Positions 1-8,782 of a stretch of 64,000 bases of DNA are shown here, one piece after another. The notes under the pieces are model-generated. The model made no database searches. It was not told the origin of the DNA and saw only the letters and a program-made list of their open reading frames with translations. The position numbers and the translations under genes are program-made. This stretch comes from CADCTM01 sp049671305 (lineage in GTDB: Bacteria; Cyanobacteriota; Cyanobacteriia; Cyanobacteriales; Coleofasciculaceae), in assembly GCA_049671305.1 (NCBI GenBank), contig JBATUR010000017.1, forward strand, positions 191,263-255,262, written 5' to 3'. The stretch's first letter is position 1, and every line of letters begins with the position of its first letter.

Positions 1-559
1 TTAAAGAAAGACCGCGATCGCTTCCTACCCATAAATAGCCCCGACGATCAATTAATAGTGACAAGATTCGATTAGAAGGCAGTGTAAAGTTTTGTGCCGT
101 AACTTCATTACTACGGGGGTCTATTCTTAACAAACCTTCATAAGTTCCTGCCCAAATTCTGCCAACTCGGTCTTGGGCTAAGGCACCAATTATATAGTTA
201 GGAAGACTAATTCTTGCTAGCAGGCGTCCAGTATTGGGGTTAATCCGCGCTAACCCCAACCAAGAACCAACCCAAAGGTCACCAGTAAAATCGGGTTGCA
301 AGGCACTGACTCGAAAATCTTTGGGTAGCGGTTCCACGTCCTGCCGCAAACGTTCAGGAGGCAAGAGTTGGTTAACCGGAGGCGGTGGATCACCAATATA
401 TGATGGTCCTGATTGTATCGGTTCAAGAGGTGGTATTGATTGCACAGGTGCCACATTTTGAACCAAAAGTGGTTGTGTCTCAGCAGTGGCTTGAGAAACA
501 GGCAACACTAGTAAGGTAGCACTAATTAAAAGACTAGTCCGAATACTTCCAAGCGCCAT
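1..559 (-). CDS. Secreted two-component-propeller-like protein, N-terminal part (partial)
   Basis: Reading the minus strand from an ATG at 559 gives 186 open codons that run off the window edge, so the C-terminus is missing. Residues 1-26 look like a signal peptide (short N-region, hydrophobic core, cut near SQATA). A Pro-rich stretch follows, then repeats with the pattern DLWVGSWLGLARINP, RIWAGTYEGLLRIDP and YLWVGSDRGL. The W-x-G-[ST]-x-x-G-L signature is that of regulator propeller (Reg_prop) blades, as found in the periplasmic sensing part of hybrid two-component proteins. Whether a kinase or another output follows cannot be seen. It is divergent from rbcL, sharing the intergenic region at 560-1136. 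Confidence 0.75.
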   Translation of the reverse strand, partial: MALGSIRTSLLISATLLVLPVSQATAETQPLLVQNVAPVQSIPPLEPIQSGPSYIGDPPPPVNQLLPPERLRQDVEPLPKDFRVSALQPDFTGDLWVGSWLGLARINPNTGRLLARISLPNYIIGALAQDRVGRIWAGTYEGLLRIDPRSNEVTAQNFTLPSNRILSLLIDRRGYLWVGSDRGLSL

Positions 560-1136
560 TATGATTTTCCTTGCGATCGGTGTGGTGAATAACGGCAACG
601 GCAACCATTCTTGGCTAGCCGCGCCTCTGGTTTTTCTGCTAAAGAGGCATCAATTGATATTTGCTATTTTGTCGCCTTTTTCGACTGTTTACAGATGTTA
701 GCCTTGGTGTAGTCAGCCATTTTAGATTTATTTTCACATTTGGGACACAATAGCTGAGTTCGACAACATAATTTAATGTAAATTTACATTTATTAAACTT
801 ATAAAAAAAGGTTATACAATCCTACAAAAGAATTGAAGTTTAACTTATTCTATTCCTGGTATAGTTACAAAGCGACAAAGAGATAATCATTACCTCACCG
901 AACCTAAACGAACCATATAATTCTCTTTTTAATAGACAATTTTATGGTCAAATAGATTAGAGGAAAGGTTTTCCAAGATGAAACCCATCAAATGGGTAAT
1001 TGGGTGCAATGTTGCATCCAACAGGAATGCTTTCGAGCGTTTTCTGAAAGATTTTGCATGGTTTATAAACCGGGCAAATCCAACCAACAAAAGCAACTGA
1101 CCGTTGCAATAATCAGCCGTTCCAAGGAAGGAAAAA
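560..1136. promoter_or_regulatory. Intergenic region with presumed rbcL promoter and leader
   Basis: No convincing gene lies here; the only reading frame (from 992) overlaps the start of rbcL in another frame. The stretch is AT-rich and must contain the promoters of the divergent propeller gene and of rbcL. A perfect 16-bp palindrome lies at 775-790, and a -10-like TATACAAT at 813-820. A long rbcL leader of this kind is known from other filamentous cyanobacteria. No transcription start can be fixed from sequence alone. Confidence 0.5.
775..790. promoter_or_regulatory. 16-bp perfect palindrome upstream of rbcL
   Basis: The sequence AATGTAAATTTACATT is a perfect inverted repeat with no spacer, placed about 350 bp before the rbcL start and about 30 bp before a TATACAAT -10-like element. 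It would suit a dimeric regulator, for instance of the LysR type that controls Rubisco operons in many autotrophs. The assignment to a given regulator is a guess. Confidence 0.35.
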
Positions 1137-2567
1137 ATGTCTTACTCTCAAACCAGAACTCAGTCGAAAGCTGGTTACGACGCCGGGGTAAAAGATTATA
1201 AATTAACTTATTACACTCCGGACTATACACCTAAAGATACAGATATTCTCGCCGCATTTCGCATGACTCCGCAGCCGGGAGTACCGCCAGAAGAAGCTGG
1301 TGCAGCGGTTGCGGCTGAGTCTTCCACAGGAACCTGGACAACAGTGTGGACAGACTTGCTGACCGACCTTGACCGTTACAAAGGTCGTTGCTACGACATC
1401 GAGCCAGTGCGTGGAGAAGACAACCAGTACATCGCCTTTGTTGCTTATCCATTAGATTTGTTTGAAGAAGGTTCAGTTACCAACTTGCTGACTTCTTTGG
1501 TTGGTAACGTCTTTGGTTTCAAAGCCTTACGTGCTTTGCGCTTGGAAGACTTAAGAATTCCAATCGCTTACCTCAAGACATTCCAAGGACCTCCTCACGG
1601 TATCACCGTAGAGCGGGACAAGTTGAACAAGTACGGTCGTCCGTTGTTGGGTTGTACGATTAAGCCTAAGTTAGGTTTATCGGCAAAGAACTACGGTCGT
1701 GCAGTGTATGAGTGCCTGCGCGGTGGTTTGGACTTCACCAAAGACGACGAAAACATCAACTCTCAGCCATTCATGCGCTGGCGTGACCGTTTCTTGTTTG
1801 TGCAAGAAGCGATCGAAAAGTCTCAAGCAGAAACCGGCGAAATCAAAGGTCACTACCTAAACGTTACCGCCCCTACCTGCGAAGAAATGATGGAGCGTGC
1901 TGAGTATGCCAAAGAAATTGGCACACCAATCATCATGCACGACTATCTAACAGGTGGTTTCACCGCCAACACCACCTTGGCTAAATGGTGCCGCCGCAAT
2001 GGTGTCTTGTTACACATTCACCGTGCAATGCACGCCGTAATTGACCGTCAGAAGAACCACGGTATCCACTTCCGTGTTCTTGCCAAGTGCTTACGGATGT
2101 CTGGTGGTGACCACCTGCACTCCGGTACTGTGGTTGGTAAATTGGAAGGCGAAAAAGGCATCACGATGGGTTTTGTTGACCTGATGCGTGAAGACCACAT
2201 TGAGCAAGACCGCGAACGTGGTATTTACTTTACCCAAGATTGGGCGTCCATGCCTGGAGTTATGCCAGTTGCTTCTGGTGGTATCCACGTTTGGCATATG
2301 CCAGCTTTGGTGGAAATCTTCGGTGATGATTCCTGCCTACAGTTTGGTGGTGGTACATTGGGTCACCCTTGGGGTAATGCACCTGGTGCAACCGCTAACC
2401 GCGTCGCCTTAGAAGCTTGCGTTCAAGCACGTAACGAAGGACGTAACCTGATGCGTGAAGGTGGCGACGTGATCCGTGAAGCTTGCAAGTGGAGTCCTGA
2501 ATTGGCTGTTGCTTGCGAACTTTGGAAGGAAATCAAGTTCGAGTTCGAGGCAATGGACACCGTTTAA
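1137..2567 (+). CDS. rbcL: Ribulose-1,5-bisphosphate carboxylase/oxygenase large subunit
   Basis: RbcL fixes CO2 onto ribulose 1,5-bisphosphate in the carboxysome as the catalytic part of the L8S8 form IB enzyme. The 476-residue protein is full length and collinear with the cyanobacterial family. Visible landmarks are the catalytic loop KPKLGLS near residue 176, the carbamylated lysine in GLDFTKDDE (residue 202, equivalent to spinach K201), HIHRAMHA and the loop-6 lysine in the segment GKLEGE. The ATG at 1137 is preceded by an AAGGAAGGAAAA ribosome site. rbcX and rbcS follow on the same strand, so an rbcLXS operon is expected, with an STRR array in the first gap. Confidence 0.99.
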   Translation: MSYSQTRTQSKAGYDAGVKDYKLTYYTPDYTPKDTDILAAFRMTPQPGVPPEEAGAAVAAESSTGTWTTVWTDLLTDLDRYKGRCYDIEPVRGEDNQYIAFVAYPLDLFEEGSVTNLLTSLVGNVFGFKALRALRLEDLRIPIAYLKTFQGPPHGITVERDKLNKYGRPLLGCTIKPKLGLSAKNYGRAVYECLRGGLDFTKDDENINSQPFMRWRDRFLFVQEAIEKSQAETGEIKGHYLNVTAPTCEEMMERAEYAKEIGTPIIMHDYLTGGFTANTTLAKWCRRNGVLLHIHRAMHAVIDRQKNHGIHFRVLAKCLRMSGGDHLHSGTVVGKLEGEKGITMGFVDLMREDHIEQDRERGIYFTQDWASMPGVMPVASGGIHVWHMPALVEIFGDDSCLQFGGGTLGHPWGNAPGATANRVALEACVQARNEGRNLMREGGDVIREACKWSPELAVACELWKEIKFEFEAMDTV

Positions 2568-2572
2568 TCAAG

Positions 2573-2640
2573 TACTGAGGAAAGAGTGCTGAGTACTAAG
2601 TAAACAACTATACTCAGTACTCAGTACTTAGGACTCAGGA
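2573..2640. repeat. Inverted pair of heptameric STRR arrays between rbcL and rbcX
   Basis: Two arrays of four degenerate 7-mers face each other. The left one (2573-2600) reads TACTGAG, GAAAGAG, TGCTGAG, TACTAAG. The right one (2613-2640) reads CTCAGTA, CTCAGTA, CTTAGGA, CTCAGGA. The arrays are roughly complementary across a 12-nt spacer, so the transcript could fold into a stem-loop between rbcL and rbcX. Short tandemly repeated repetitive sequences of this type are known in this intergenic region in heterocystous cyanobacteria. Confidence 0.8.
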
Positions 2641-2660
2641 CTAATAGGCGGGGTCAGAAG

Positions 2661-3056
2661 ATGGATTTAAAACAAGTTGCCAAAGATACAGCCAAAGTGC
2701 TGACTAGCTACTTCACATATCAGGCACTGCGGATAGTTTTGGCTCAGTTGAGCGAAAATGATCCTCCCCAGGCACTATGGCTGCACGCTTTTTCCTCAAA
2801 AAACAGTATCCAAGATGGAGAAACTTACCTTTTGGCGTTACTTCAGGAAAAACAAGAGTTAGCTTTTCGACTAATGACTGTGCGGCAGCATCTAGCGGAG
2901 GAAGTGTCAGAATTCTTACCGGAGATGGTTTGTGCCAGTATCCAGCAGTCGAATATGGAACATCGGCGTCAGCATTTGGAACGCATGACACAACTAACAG
3001 TTTCTGACCCGACCGTCCAGCCCAAACAAACTGATTCAGAAAGCGAAAAAGCCTAA
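2661..3056 (+). CDS. rbcX: Rubisco assembly chaperone RbcX
   Basis: RbcX binds the C-terminus of newly folded RbcL and helps form the L8 core before the small subunit joins. At 131 residues it has the usual length. It starts MDLKQVAKDTAKVLTSYFTY and is almost entirely helical with the family's LxQLSENDPPQALWLHAF segment near residues 28-45. The C-terminal tail after about residue 110 is polar and variable, as expected. The ATG at 2661 is preceded by GGCGGGG. It sits between rbcL and rbcS, the standard cyanobacterial order. Confidence 0.97.
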   Translation: MDLKQVAKDTAKVLTSYFTYQALRIVLAQLSENDPPQALWLHAFSSKNSIQDGETYLLALLQEKQELAFRLMTVRQHLAEEVSEFLPEMVCASIQQSNMEHRRQHLERMTQLTVSDPTVQPKQTDSESEKA

Positions 3057-3105
3057 CTGAATTAATCGCTCAATATACCCCTACTTCAAAACACAAACCT
3101 AACTC

Positions 3106-3450
3106 ATGCAAACTTTACCTAAAGAGCGTCGTTACGAAACCCTTTCTTATTTGCCTCCTTTAACCGACGCACAAATTCTCAAGCAAGTTGCTTATATTTT
3201 GGATCAAGGTTACATTCCTGCTGTTGAATTTAGTGATGATTCTGAACCTAAACAGCACTTCTGGACATTGTGGAAATTGCCTTTGTTCAAAGCTCGCACA
3301 CCTCAAGACGTGATGCAAGAAGTTGACGGTTGTCGCTCTGATTATCGCGACAGCTACATCCGCGTTGTTGGTTTTGATAACATCAAACAGTGCCAAGTTC
3401 TTAGCTTCATTGTGCACAAGCCAACAATTAATGCAACTCGTAGATACTAA
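3106..3450 (+). CDS. rbcS: Ribulose-1,5-bisphosphate carboxylase/oxygenase small subunit
   Basis: RbcS caps the L8 core of form IB Rubisco. The 114-residue protein carries the expected ERRYETLSYLPPLTDAQI start, the FWTLWKLPLF segment and the CRSDYRDSYIRVVGFDNIKQ block near the C-terminus. It is the last gene of the rbcLXS group and is followed by a hairpin plus T-run at 3493-3520 that probably ends the operon. Confidence 0.98.
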   Translation: MQTLPKERRYETLSYLPPLTDAQILKQVAYILDQGYIPAVEFSDDSEPKQHFWTLWKLPLFKARTPQDVMQEVDGCRSDYRDSYIRVVGFDNIKQCQVLSFIVHKPTINATRRY

Positions 3451-3492
3451 GAGTATCAGCGTATTGTAGCTAATACCTCTTAAGCGGAAGGG

Positions 3493-3521
3493 GAGGGGTA
3501 GTTTAACTACCTCTCTTTTTT
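3493..3521 (+). terminator. Rho-independent-type terminator after rbcS
   Basis: The stem GAGGGGTAGT pairs with ACTACCTCTC around a very short loop, with one G-T wobble, and is followed directly by a run of T. It lies about 40 bp after the rbcS stop. Confidence 0.8.
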
Positions 3522-3624
3522 AATAGTTAGAAAATAGACGTTTCAAAGGTATTAAGCTCAGGAAAACTACCAATAACGATAATATTATTTGAAATCAGCT
3601 CCTGCATTAGCTTGTGCATAACTA

Positions 3625-4812
3625 ATGAATCAACCAGATGACTTAGCAAACTCAACTCATAATTTAGCTAAAAAGCCTCAACAACAACGTCACCTGCCTT
3701 GGGTGGATGCTTTAAGAGGTTTGGCAATTTTTGGTGTTTTGATTTGCCATGCTGGTCAACAAGTTGAGAATTTACCGTCTTTCTTAGGTAATTTAACTTA
3801 TCAGGGAGCAGTGGGGGTACAGCTATTTTATATGATTAGTGCTTTCACTTTATTTTTATCATTAACTAACCGCAAAAAGATTGAAAAAAAGCCGCTAGTT
3901 AATTTTTTTATGCGTCGTTTTTTTAGAATTGCTCCACTCTTTTATTGCGCGATTGTTTTTTATATGTTGACAACAGGTATGGGACCAAATTATTGGATTG
4001 AAGATGGTAAATCTATTACTATTCCTAACCTGATTACCCATCTTACTTTTACAAATGGTTGGAATCCTTATTGGATTAACAGCTTAGTACCTGTGGGTTG
4101 GTCAATTGCGATTGAAATGCCTTTTTATCTAATTGTTCCTTATTTATTTAAAAAAATCAAGACTATTAACCAAGCTATCTGGTTAACCTTAATCGTTTTG
4201 CTGCTTAGTAAACTAGTAAACTATATATTAAGCCAAAATCCTTTAATATCAGACCGTCAGATTTGGGATTTATTTTTAGTTTACTGGCTACCAAGTCAAT
4301 TGCCATTTTTTGCTCTCGGTATTGTTCTTTATTTTTTGCTTGTTGATACAATTAAACAGCCTTCAGCTCAAGTTTTTCTGAAGTCACAATTAAAGAAAAC
4401 TATAACTCCCTTATTTTTAATAAGTTTGTCTCTGGCAGTATTTTCTTATATAAGCAAGACTCAATTAGGGATGTTGGGATTTCTGTATGGCATAGCTTTA
4501 CTAAGTTTGGCTGTTTTTCTATCGCAGCATTCAGTTTTTTGGCTAGTTAACAAATTTTGGTGCTATTTAGGGAAAATTAGTTATAGTGCCTATCTGACTC
4601 ACTTAATAGTTTTGTATATAATTAAGAACTTTCTGCAAAAAGCCTTGCTATTGCTCAATCTTAACTTACCACCTACTATTAATTTGCTGTTACTTTTAGG
4701 CTTTTTGTTAGTTGGAACTATAGCTATTTCCGAGATTACTTATAAATTTATAGAACTGCCAGGATTGCAACTAGGACGGATTATAATTGCTAAAATCGAG
4801 TCAAAAGCTTAA
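3625..4812 (+). CDS. Acyltransferase 3 family membrane protein (OafA/YrhL-like)
   Basis: This 395-residue protein is an integral membrane acyltransferase of the family that O-acylates sugars or lipids. It has the diagnostic opening LPWVDALRGLAIFGVLICHA (about residues 25-44, with the conserved His), the FMRRFFRIAPLFYCAI block near residue 90, and about ten hydrophobic segments. The substrate is not evident. It stands between the rbcLXS group and rca on the same strand, but with its own upstream gap and no functional link to Rubisco that I can see. It is markedly AT-rich and rich in T runs. Confidence 0.88.
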   Translation: MNQPDDLANSTHNLAKKPQQQRHLPWVDALRGLAIFGVLICHAGQQVENLPSFLGNLTYQGAVGVQLFYMISAFTLFLSLTNRKKIEKKPLVNFFMRRFFRIAPLFYCAIVFYMLTTGMGPNYWIEDGKSITIPNLITHLTFTNGWNPYWINSLVPVGWSIAIEMPFYLIVPYLFKKIKTINQAIWLTLIVLLLSKLVNYILSQNPLISDRQIWDLFLVYWLPSQLPFFALGIVLYFLLVDTIKQPSAQVFLKSQLKKTITPLFLISLSLAVFSYISKTQLGMLGFLYGIALLSLAVFLSQHSVFWLVNKFWCYLGKISYSAYLTHLIVLYIIKNFLQKALLLLNLNLPPTINLLLLLGFLLVGTIAISEITYKFIELPGLQLGRIIIAKIESKA

Positions 4813-4906
4813 AAGTTTTATTAATAGCAGCAATTTAAGACAAGCTGTGAATTGTGTCATAAAATATTAATAGTAAGGGTAGCCTGAGCTTTGTTAAAAT
4901 AGATTA

Positions 4907-6166
4907 ATGAGCTATTATATTTCGCCTCGATTTCTTGACAAACTCTCTGTTCATATCACCAAAAATTATTTGGAACTGCCCGCAGTTAGGGTTCCTCTAA
5001 TTCTCGGTATTCATGGACGCAAAGGAGAGGGCAAATCTTTTCAATGTGAACTAGTATTTGAGCGTATGGGTGTGGAAGCTGTCTATATGTCAGCAGGTGA
5101 ATTGGAAAGCCCAGATGCTGGAGATCCGGCGCGTTTAATTCGGCTACGCTATCGAGAAGCGGCGGAATTGATCAAAGTACGAGGCAAAATGGCTGTACTA
5201 ATGATCAATGATTTAGATGCTGGTGCGGGGCGCTTTGATCAAGGTACTCAATATACGGTAAATACGCAGTTGGTCAATGGTACATTGATGAATATTGCCG
5301 ATAATCCAACTGATGTGCAGCTTCCTGGTAGCTATGATGCAACGCCACTACCTCGCATACCAATTATTGTTACAGGAAATGACTTTTCTACCTTATATGC
5401 TCCGTTAATTCGAGATGGGCGGATGGAAAAGTTTTTCTGGGAACCTAATCGCGAAGATAAAATTGGTGTTGTTGCTGGCATTTTTGCTGAGGACAAACTG
5501 CCTCGTAACGATATCGAAAAATTGGTTGATACTTTTTCTAATCAACCGATTGACTTTTTTAGTGCTTTGCGATCGCGTTTTTATGATGAACAAGTTCGTG
5601 ATTTTATCCACAAAGTCGGTATAAATCAAGTATCTTCACGCATTGTTAATAGCGCCGAAGCACCACCAAAATTTCAAAAGCCAGACTTTAAATTGCCTCG
5701 TTTGATTGAATTTGGCAATTTATTAAGGGGTGAACAAAAGCAAGTTGAAGATATGGGCTTAGTGAGAGAGTACAATCAATCTTTAGCTACGAGGCTGCCA
5801 GTAAAGGAGCCAAAACCTCTAACTCCAGCTATACCAATTCAACCAAATAGTGGCAATGGATTAAAAAATTATGAGCCAGATCACACCCATGTTGCTCATA
5901 TGCCTTTGGATTTAGAAACCCAAGAGCAAATTCGCGAACTTTTAGCTCAAGGTTGTCGCCTTAGTATTGAACACGCTAGCGAGCGCCGAGTCAAGAATAA
6001 TGCATGGCAAACTGGGACTTATTTTCAAGGTAATGAAGCATCAGAAGCGATTATTGCTTTAGTTGAAAGTTTGGGAGAATATAGCGGTGAATATGTGCGC
6101 TTGATTGGTATTGATCCAAGAGCAAAACGGCGGGTTTTGGAAAAGATTATTCAGCGTCCAAACTAG
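4907..6166 (+). CDS. rca: Rubisco activase with C-terminal small-subunit-like (SSUL) domain
   Basis: Rca is an AAA+ ATPase that removes inhibitory sugar phosphates from Rubisco. Residues 1-290 form the AAA+ module, with Walker A GRKGEGKS at 37-44, Walker B AVLMINDLDAG at about 96-106 and an arginine finger region around IRDGRMEKFFW. A polar linker follows (about 290-330). Residues 332-419 form an SSUL domain (from LDLETQEQIRELL to the end), which in cyanobacterial Rca recruits the enzyme to Rubisco and carboxysomes. This long form (419 residues) is typical of filamentous cyanobacteria. It is 1.46 kb downstream of rbcS, separated by an acyltransferase gene, so it is probably transcribed separately. 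Confidence 0.96.
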   Translation: MSYYISPRFLDKLSVHITKNYLELPAVRVPLILGIHGRKGEGKSFQCELVFERMGVEAVYMSAGELESPDAGDPARLIRLRYREAAELIKVRGKMAVLMINDLDAGAGRFDQGTQYTVNTQLVNGTLMNIADNPTDVQLPGSYDATPLPRIPIIVTGNDFSTLYAPLIRDGRMEKFFWEPNREDKIGVVAGIFAEDKLPRNDIEKLVDTFSNQPIDFFSALRSRFYDEQVRDFIHKVGINQVSSRIVNSAEAPPKFQKPDFKLPRLIEFGNLLRGEQKQVEDMGLVREYNQSLATRLPVKEPKPLTPAIPIQPNSGNGLKNYEPDHTHVAHMPLDLETQEQIRELLAQGCRLSIEHASERRVKNNAWQTGTYFQGNEASEAIIALVESLGEYSGEYVRLIGIDPRAKRRVLEKIIQRPN

Positions 6167-6232
6167 TATACGCGATCGCTTGCTTTTAGGTATTAGCAGG
6201 CGGTCGTTTAATAGTAAGAAAAATTACTAATT

Positions 6233-6796
6233 TTATTGAAGTAAAAAAGGAAACTCGGCACTGACATTCCAGCGTTTACCATCATGAATTAGCAGCGTTA
6301 GTTGTTTGCTGATAAACTCATATTCTACCTCTCGATTATGAAATTCATGCCAGGCAACGCGAAAGTTTTGTTTACTCAAATCTCGAAAGGCAACTGTCAA
6401 ATGAGGTGCAAAGGGACGAGTTTTAGAAACTGGATTAATAATCCCTAGCGATGCCTCACAGTATGCCATCAAATCTTGTTGTAAAGCGAGTAATTGGGGT
6501 GTTTTAAGAACATTAATATAGATAACACGAGGGGGAAAAGCACCAAAGCCCTTTAGTGTTATTGGCACTACTATCTGAGTCGCCGCAAAGCTACCTAAAG
6601 CTTGTTCGAGAATTGGTAAAGCCTCTATTTCCCACTCAAACGGCGGTTGTAAAGTAATATGTGGAGGAGACTTTTGGGCGCCTAGGCTGTGGTAATTTTG
6701 AGCAAAGTATTCTTTAATTTGATTAGCATAATCTTGAATCTCCAAAGGTGGCAAGAGAGCGATAAAAAAGCGACATCTTGAAGTATCTAAGGTCAT
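6233..6796 (-). CDS. 2'-5' RNA ligase / 2H phosphoesterase family protein
   Basis: The protein has the two HxT motifs that define 2H phosphoesterases: PPHITLQPPF near residue 47 and FAPHLTVAFRD near residue 130. Enzymes of this group act on 2'-5' or cyclic phosphodiester bonds in RNA, but the real substrate of most bacterial members is unknown. I chose the ATG at 6796 (MTLDTSRCRFFIALLPP); an upstream in-frame TTG at 6832 would add 12 residues but has no better ribosome site. It is about 80 bp from the divergent YciI-like gene. Confidence 0.82.
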   Translation of the reverse strand: MTLDTSRCRFFIALLPPLEIQDYANQIKEYFAQNYHSLGAQKSPPHITLQPPFEWEIEALPILEQALGSFAATQIVVPITLKGFGAFPPRVIYINVLKTPQLLALQQDLMAYCEASLGIINPVSKTRPFAPHLTVAFRDLSKQNFRVAWHEFHNREVEYEFISKQLTLLIHDGKRWNVSAEFPFLLQ

Positions 6797-6876
6797 AAGC
6801 AAGAGTTGCTGAGGGTGCAACCAAAAGGACAATTGAAGGTACTTTATCGTTAAATAAGTCTATATCAAAGATAACA

Positions 6877-7143
6877 ATGCCCTGGTTTGTCAAGATTGAA
6901 GAAGGTATCGTCGATAAGCCTAACTTTGACCAGTTTGTACCCGCCCACAAGGCTTATGTTCAAGATTTAATTGCCAAGGGGCATCAGGCGAAAACCGGCT
7001 ACTGGAAGGAAAGAGGCGGCGGAATGCTGTTATTTGAGGCAGCAACACTGGATGAGGCAAAAGCGATCATTGCTCAAGATCCGCTGGTGCAAAATAATTG
7101 TGTAAAGTATCAGATCCACGAATGGTGCATTATTGCCGAGTAG
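6877..7143 (+). CDS. YciI-like protein
   Basis: This 88-residue protein belongs to the small YciI/YCII-related family with a dimeric alpha-beta barrel-like (ferredoxin-like) fold. Visible are the conserved HKAYVQDLIAKG helix around residue 28, the GG-rich turn and the DEAKAIIAQDPLV segment near residue 60. Members are mostly uncharacterised; some take part in chlorocatechol dehalogenation, so no reaction is assigned. The SRP RNA gene lies just downstream on the same strand with its own promoter. Confidence 0.8.
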   Translation: MPWFVKIEEGIVDKPNFDQFVPAHKAYVQDLIAKGHQAKTGYWKERGGGMLLFEAATLDEAKAIIAQDPLVQNNCVKYQIHEWCIIAE

Positions 7144-7153
7144 AATTAATTAC

Positions 7154-7181
7154 TTGAGCTTTACACAATTAGTGCTATACT
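7154..7181 (+). promoter_or_regulatory. Promoter of the SRP RNA gene
   Basis: A -35 element TTGAGC (7154-7159) and a -10 element TATACT (7176-7181) are separated by 16 bp and place transcription start near 7188, at the 5' end of the predicted SRP RNA. Confidence 0.65.
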
Positions 7182-7187
7182 AATAGA

Positions 7188-7285
7188 TGATCCGGAACTA
7201 TGCGATCTCAACGCTCAAACCTTGTCAGAACCGGAAGGTGGCAGCAATACGAGATGCTTGTGATAGGCGTAGCCTCCGGGTCATT
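7188..7285 (+). ncRNA. ffs: Signal recognition particle RNA, small bacterial type (4.5S)
   Basis: The apical part shows the universal SRP core: a GTCAGAACCGGAAGGTGGCAG loop and asymmetric bulge (7224-7243) that binds Ffh. The outer arms ATGATCCGGA (7188-7197) and TCCGGGTCAT (7274-7283) pair with one G-T wobble, giving a hairpin of about 98 nt, which suits the short form without an Alu domain. A matching promoter lies just upstream. No strong terminator hairpin is visible; a T run occurs near 7314. Confidence 0.9.
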
Positions 7286-7358
7286 TTGTATTTATGGGGT
7301 TGTGAGCCTCAGTTTTTTATATAGCACTGTATGCCATTAGTCTTGAATACGCCTCAAA

Positions 7359-8770
7359 TCAAGCTAAATTGAGTGGCAGACGTACTCTTAAGCGCGTATC
7401 TTCGGGTTGAGATAAAACCTGAATCTCTCCGTGATGCTGCCCAACAATAATACGATAGGCAATATGTAATCCTAATCCTGTACCTTTGCCAACGCCTTTA
7501 GTGGTATGGAAAGGCTCAAAAATATGGGATATTTTTTCAGTAGGAATACCACCACCATTATCGGCAATTTCAACCATTAAAGAGTCACCTTCACAATTGG
7601 TACGAACCCAAATTGTTGGGGTATTTTGAGTTGATTTTAACGTAGATTCTTCAACTGCATCAATAGCATTATCAATTAAATTTGTCCATACCTGATTAAG
7701 TTCACTGCCATAAGCATTAATTTTGGGCAAATCACAACCATAATCTTTAATGATTTTAATTGAACGTTTGAGTTTGTGACTAAGCATCGTTAAAGTACTT
7801 TCTAATCCTTCATGAATATCAATTACCTGTAGTGGTGCTTGATCCATGTATGAATAATCTTTCATGGCTTTAATTAACTCAGAAATTCTGGTCGAGCTGA
7901 AGTTAACTTCTTCTAATAATTTGATGCCGGAAATCGTAGCTTCAAGCCAAGTTAAAACATTTTCTATACATTCGGGAACCACTTGATCGGCAATTTCAGC
8001 GAGCTTATCAACTGTCAAGCCCGCTGTAACCAACATCGGTGCTAATGTCCAACCACGCTCAATTTTATGCTCTTCTAACCAGTCGGAAACGCTATCTTCA
8101 AGCTCACTTTGTGTTAGCGGATCTGGTGATTGTAAAGTTCTTGTTTTAATCGTTGCTTGCAGATACAAATTATTTAAAAACTGTAATTGTTGCTGATTAA
8201 TTGGCTGTCGATGTAATTGCAGCGCTAAACTAGGTAACTTTTGTAAAATATCTTCTAAATGTTGTACTTGTCGTCGCACTGCCGCCGCCGGATTATTTAA
8301 CTCATGCGCTAACCCTGCGGATAATGTCCCCAAAGAGATTAATTTCGCTTGCTGTTGTGTCACTGTTTCATGAATTTGCGATCGCCTTACGGCAACTTTC
8401 AGAATTTGTCGCATCACTCCGGGACACATTTCTAGCATTGCCAAAATGCCTCCGGTGCTAACTTAAATAAATGTACCGCTGTTAGCGCCACTCCACTTGT
8501 GGGATACGGTTCATCTAATATTAAAATCAATTCCGCAAACATCTCTCCCGCTTGTAAAATGACTACAGGAACCTTTTCACCAGCAACATTTCGAGTCCAT
8601 TGAGTTTGACCTTCTAAGATGATATAAAAGCCATCTGGAGGATCGCCTTGCTGGGCAATTTGTGTTCCCGACTCCAACCAAAAATCAGTTCCTTGCTCAA
8701 CAACACAATTTAATTGCTCGTCTGATAAATGAGCAAACAAAGGAACTTTTCGTAAAGCCTCAATTTCCAT
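7359..8770 (-). pseudogene. Cyclic-nucleotide-binding-domain sensor histidine kinase, frameshifted
   Basis: Two overlapping frames together make one protein. The first (8770-8432) is a cNMP-binding domain from MEIEALRKVPLFAHLSDEQ to PEAFWQC. The second (8444-7359) continues as LEMCPGVMRQILKVAVRR, then the H-box LISLGTLSAGLAHELNNPAAA, an N box, and ATP-binding boxes DNGGG and GKGTGLGLHIAYRI. Restoring one A near 8439 (CAATGC to CAAATGC) rejoins PEAFWQ with MLEMCPG in the order expected for this cyanobacterial kinase family, about 470 residues. The break is at a short A run, so a true mutation and an assembly error are both possible. The gene sits directly downstream of a decayed thioredoxin-reductase fusion, its usual kind of partner. 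Confidence 0.8.
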
Positions 8771-8782
8771 AATTTAGTTATT

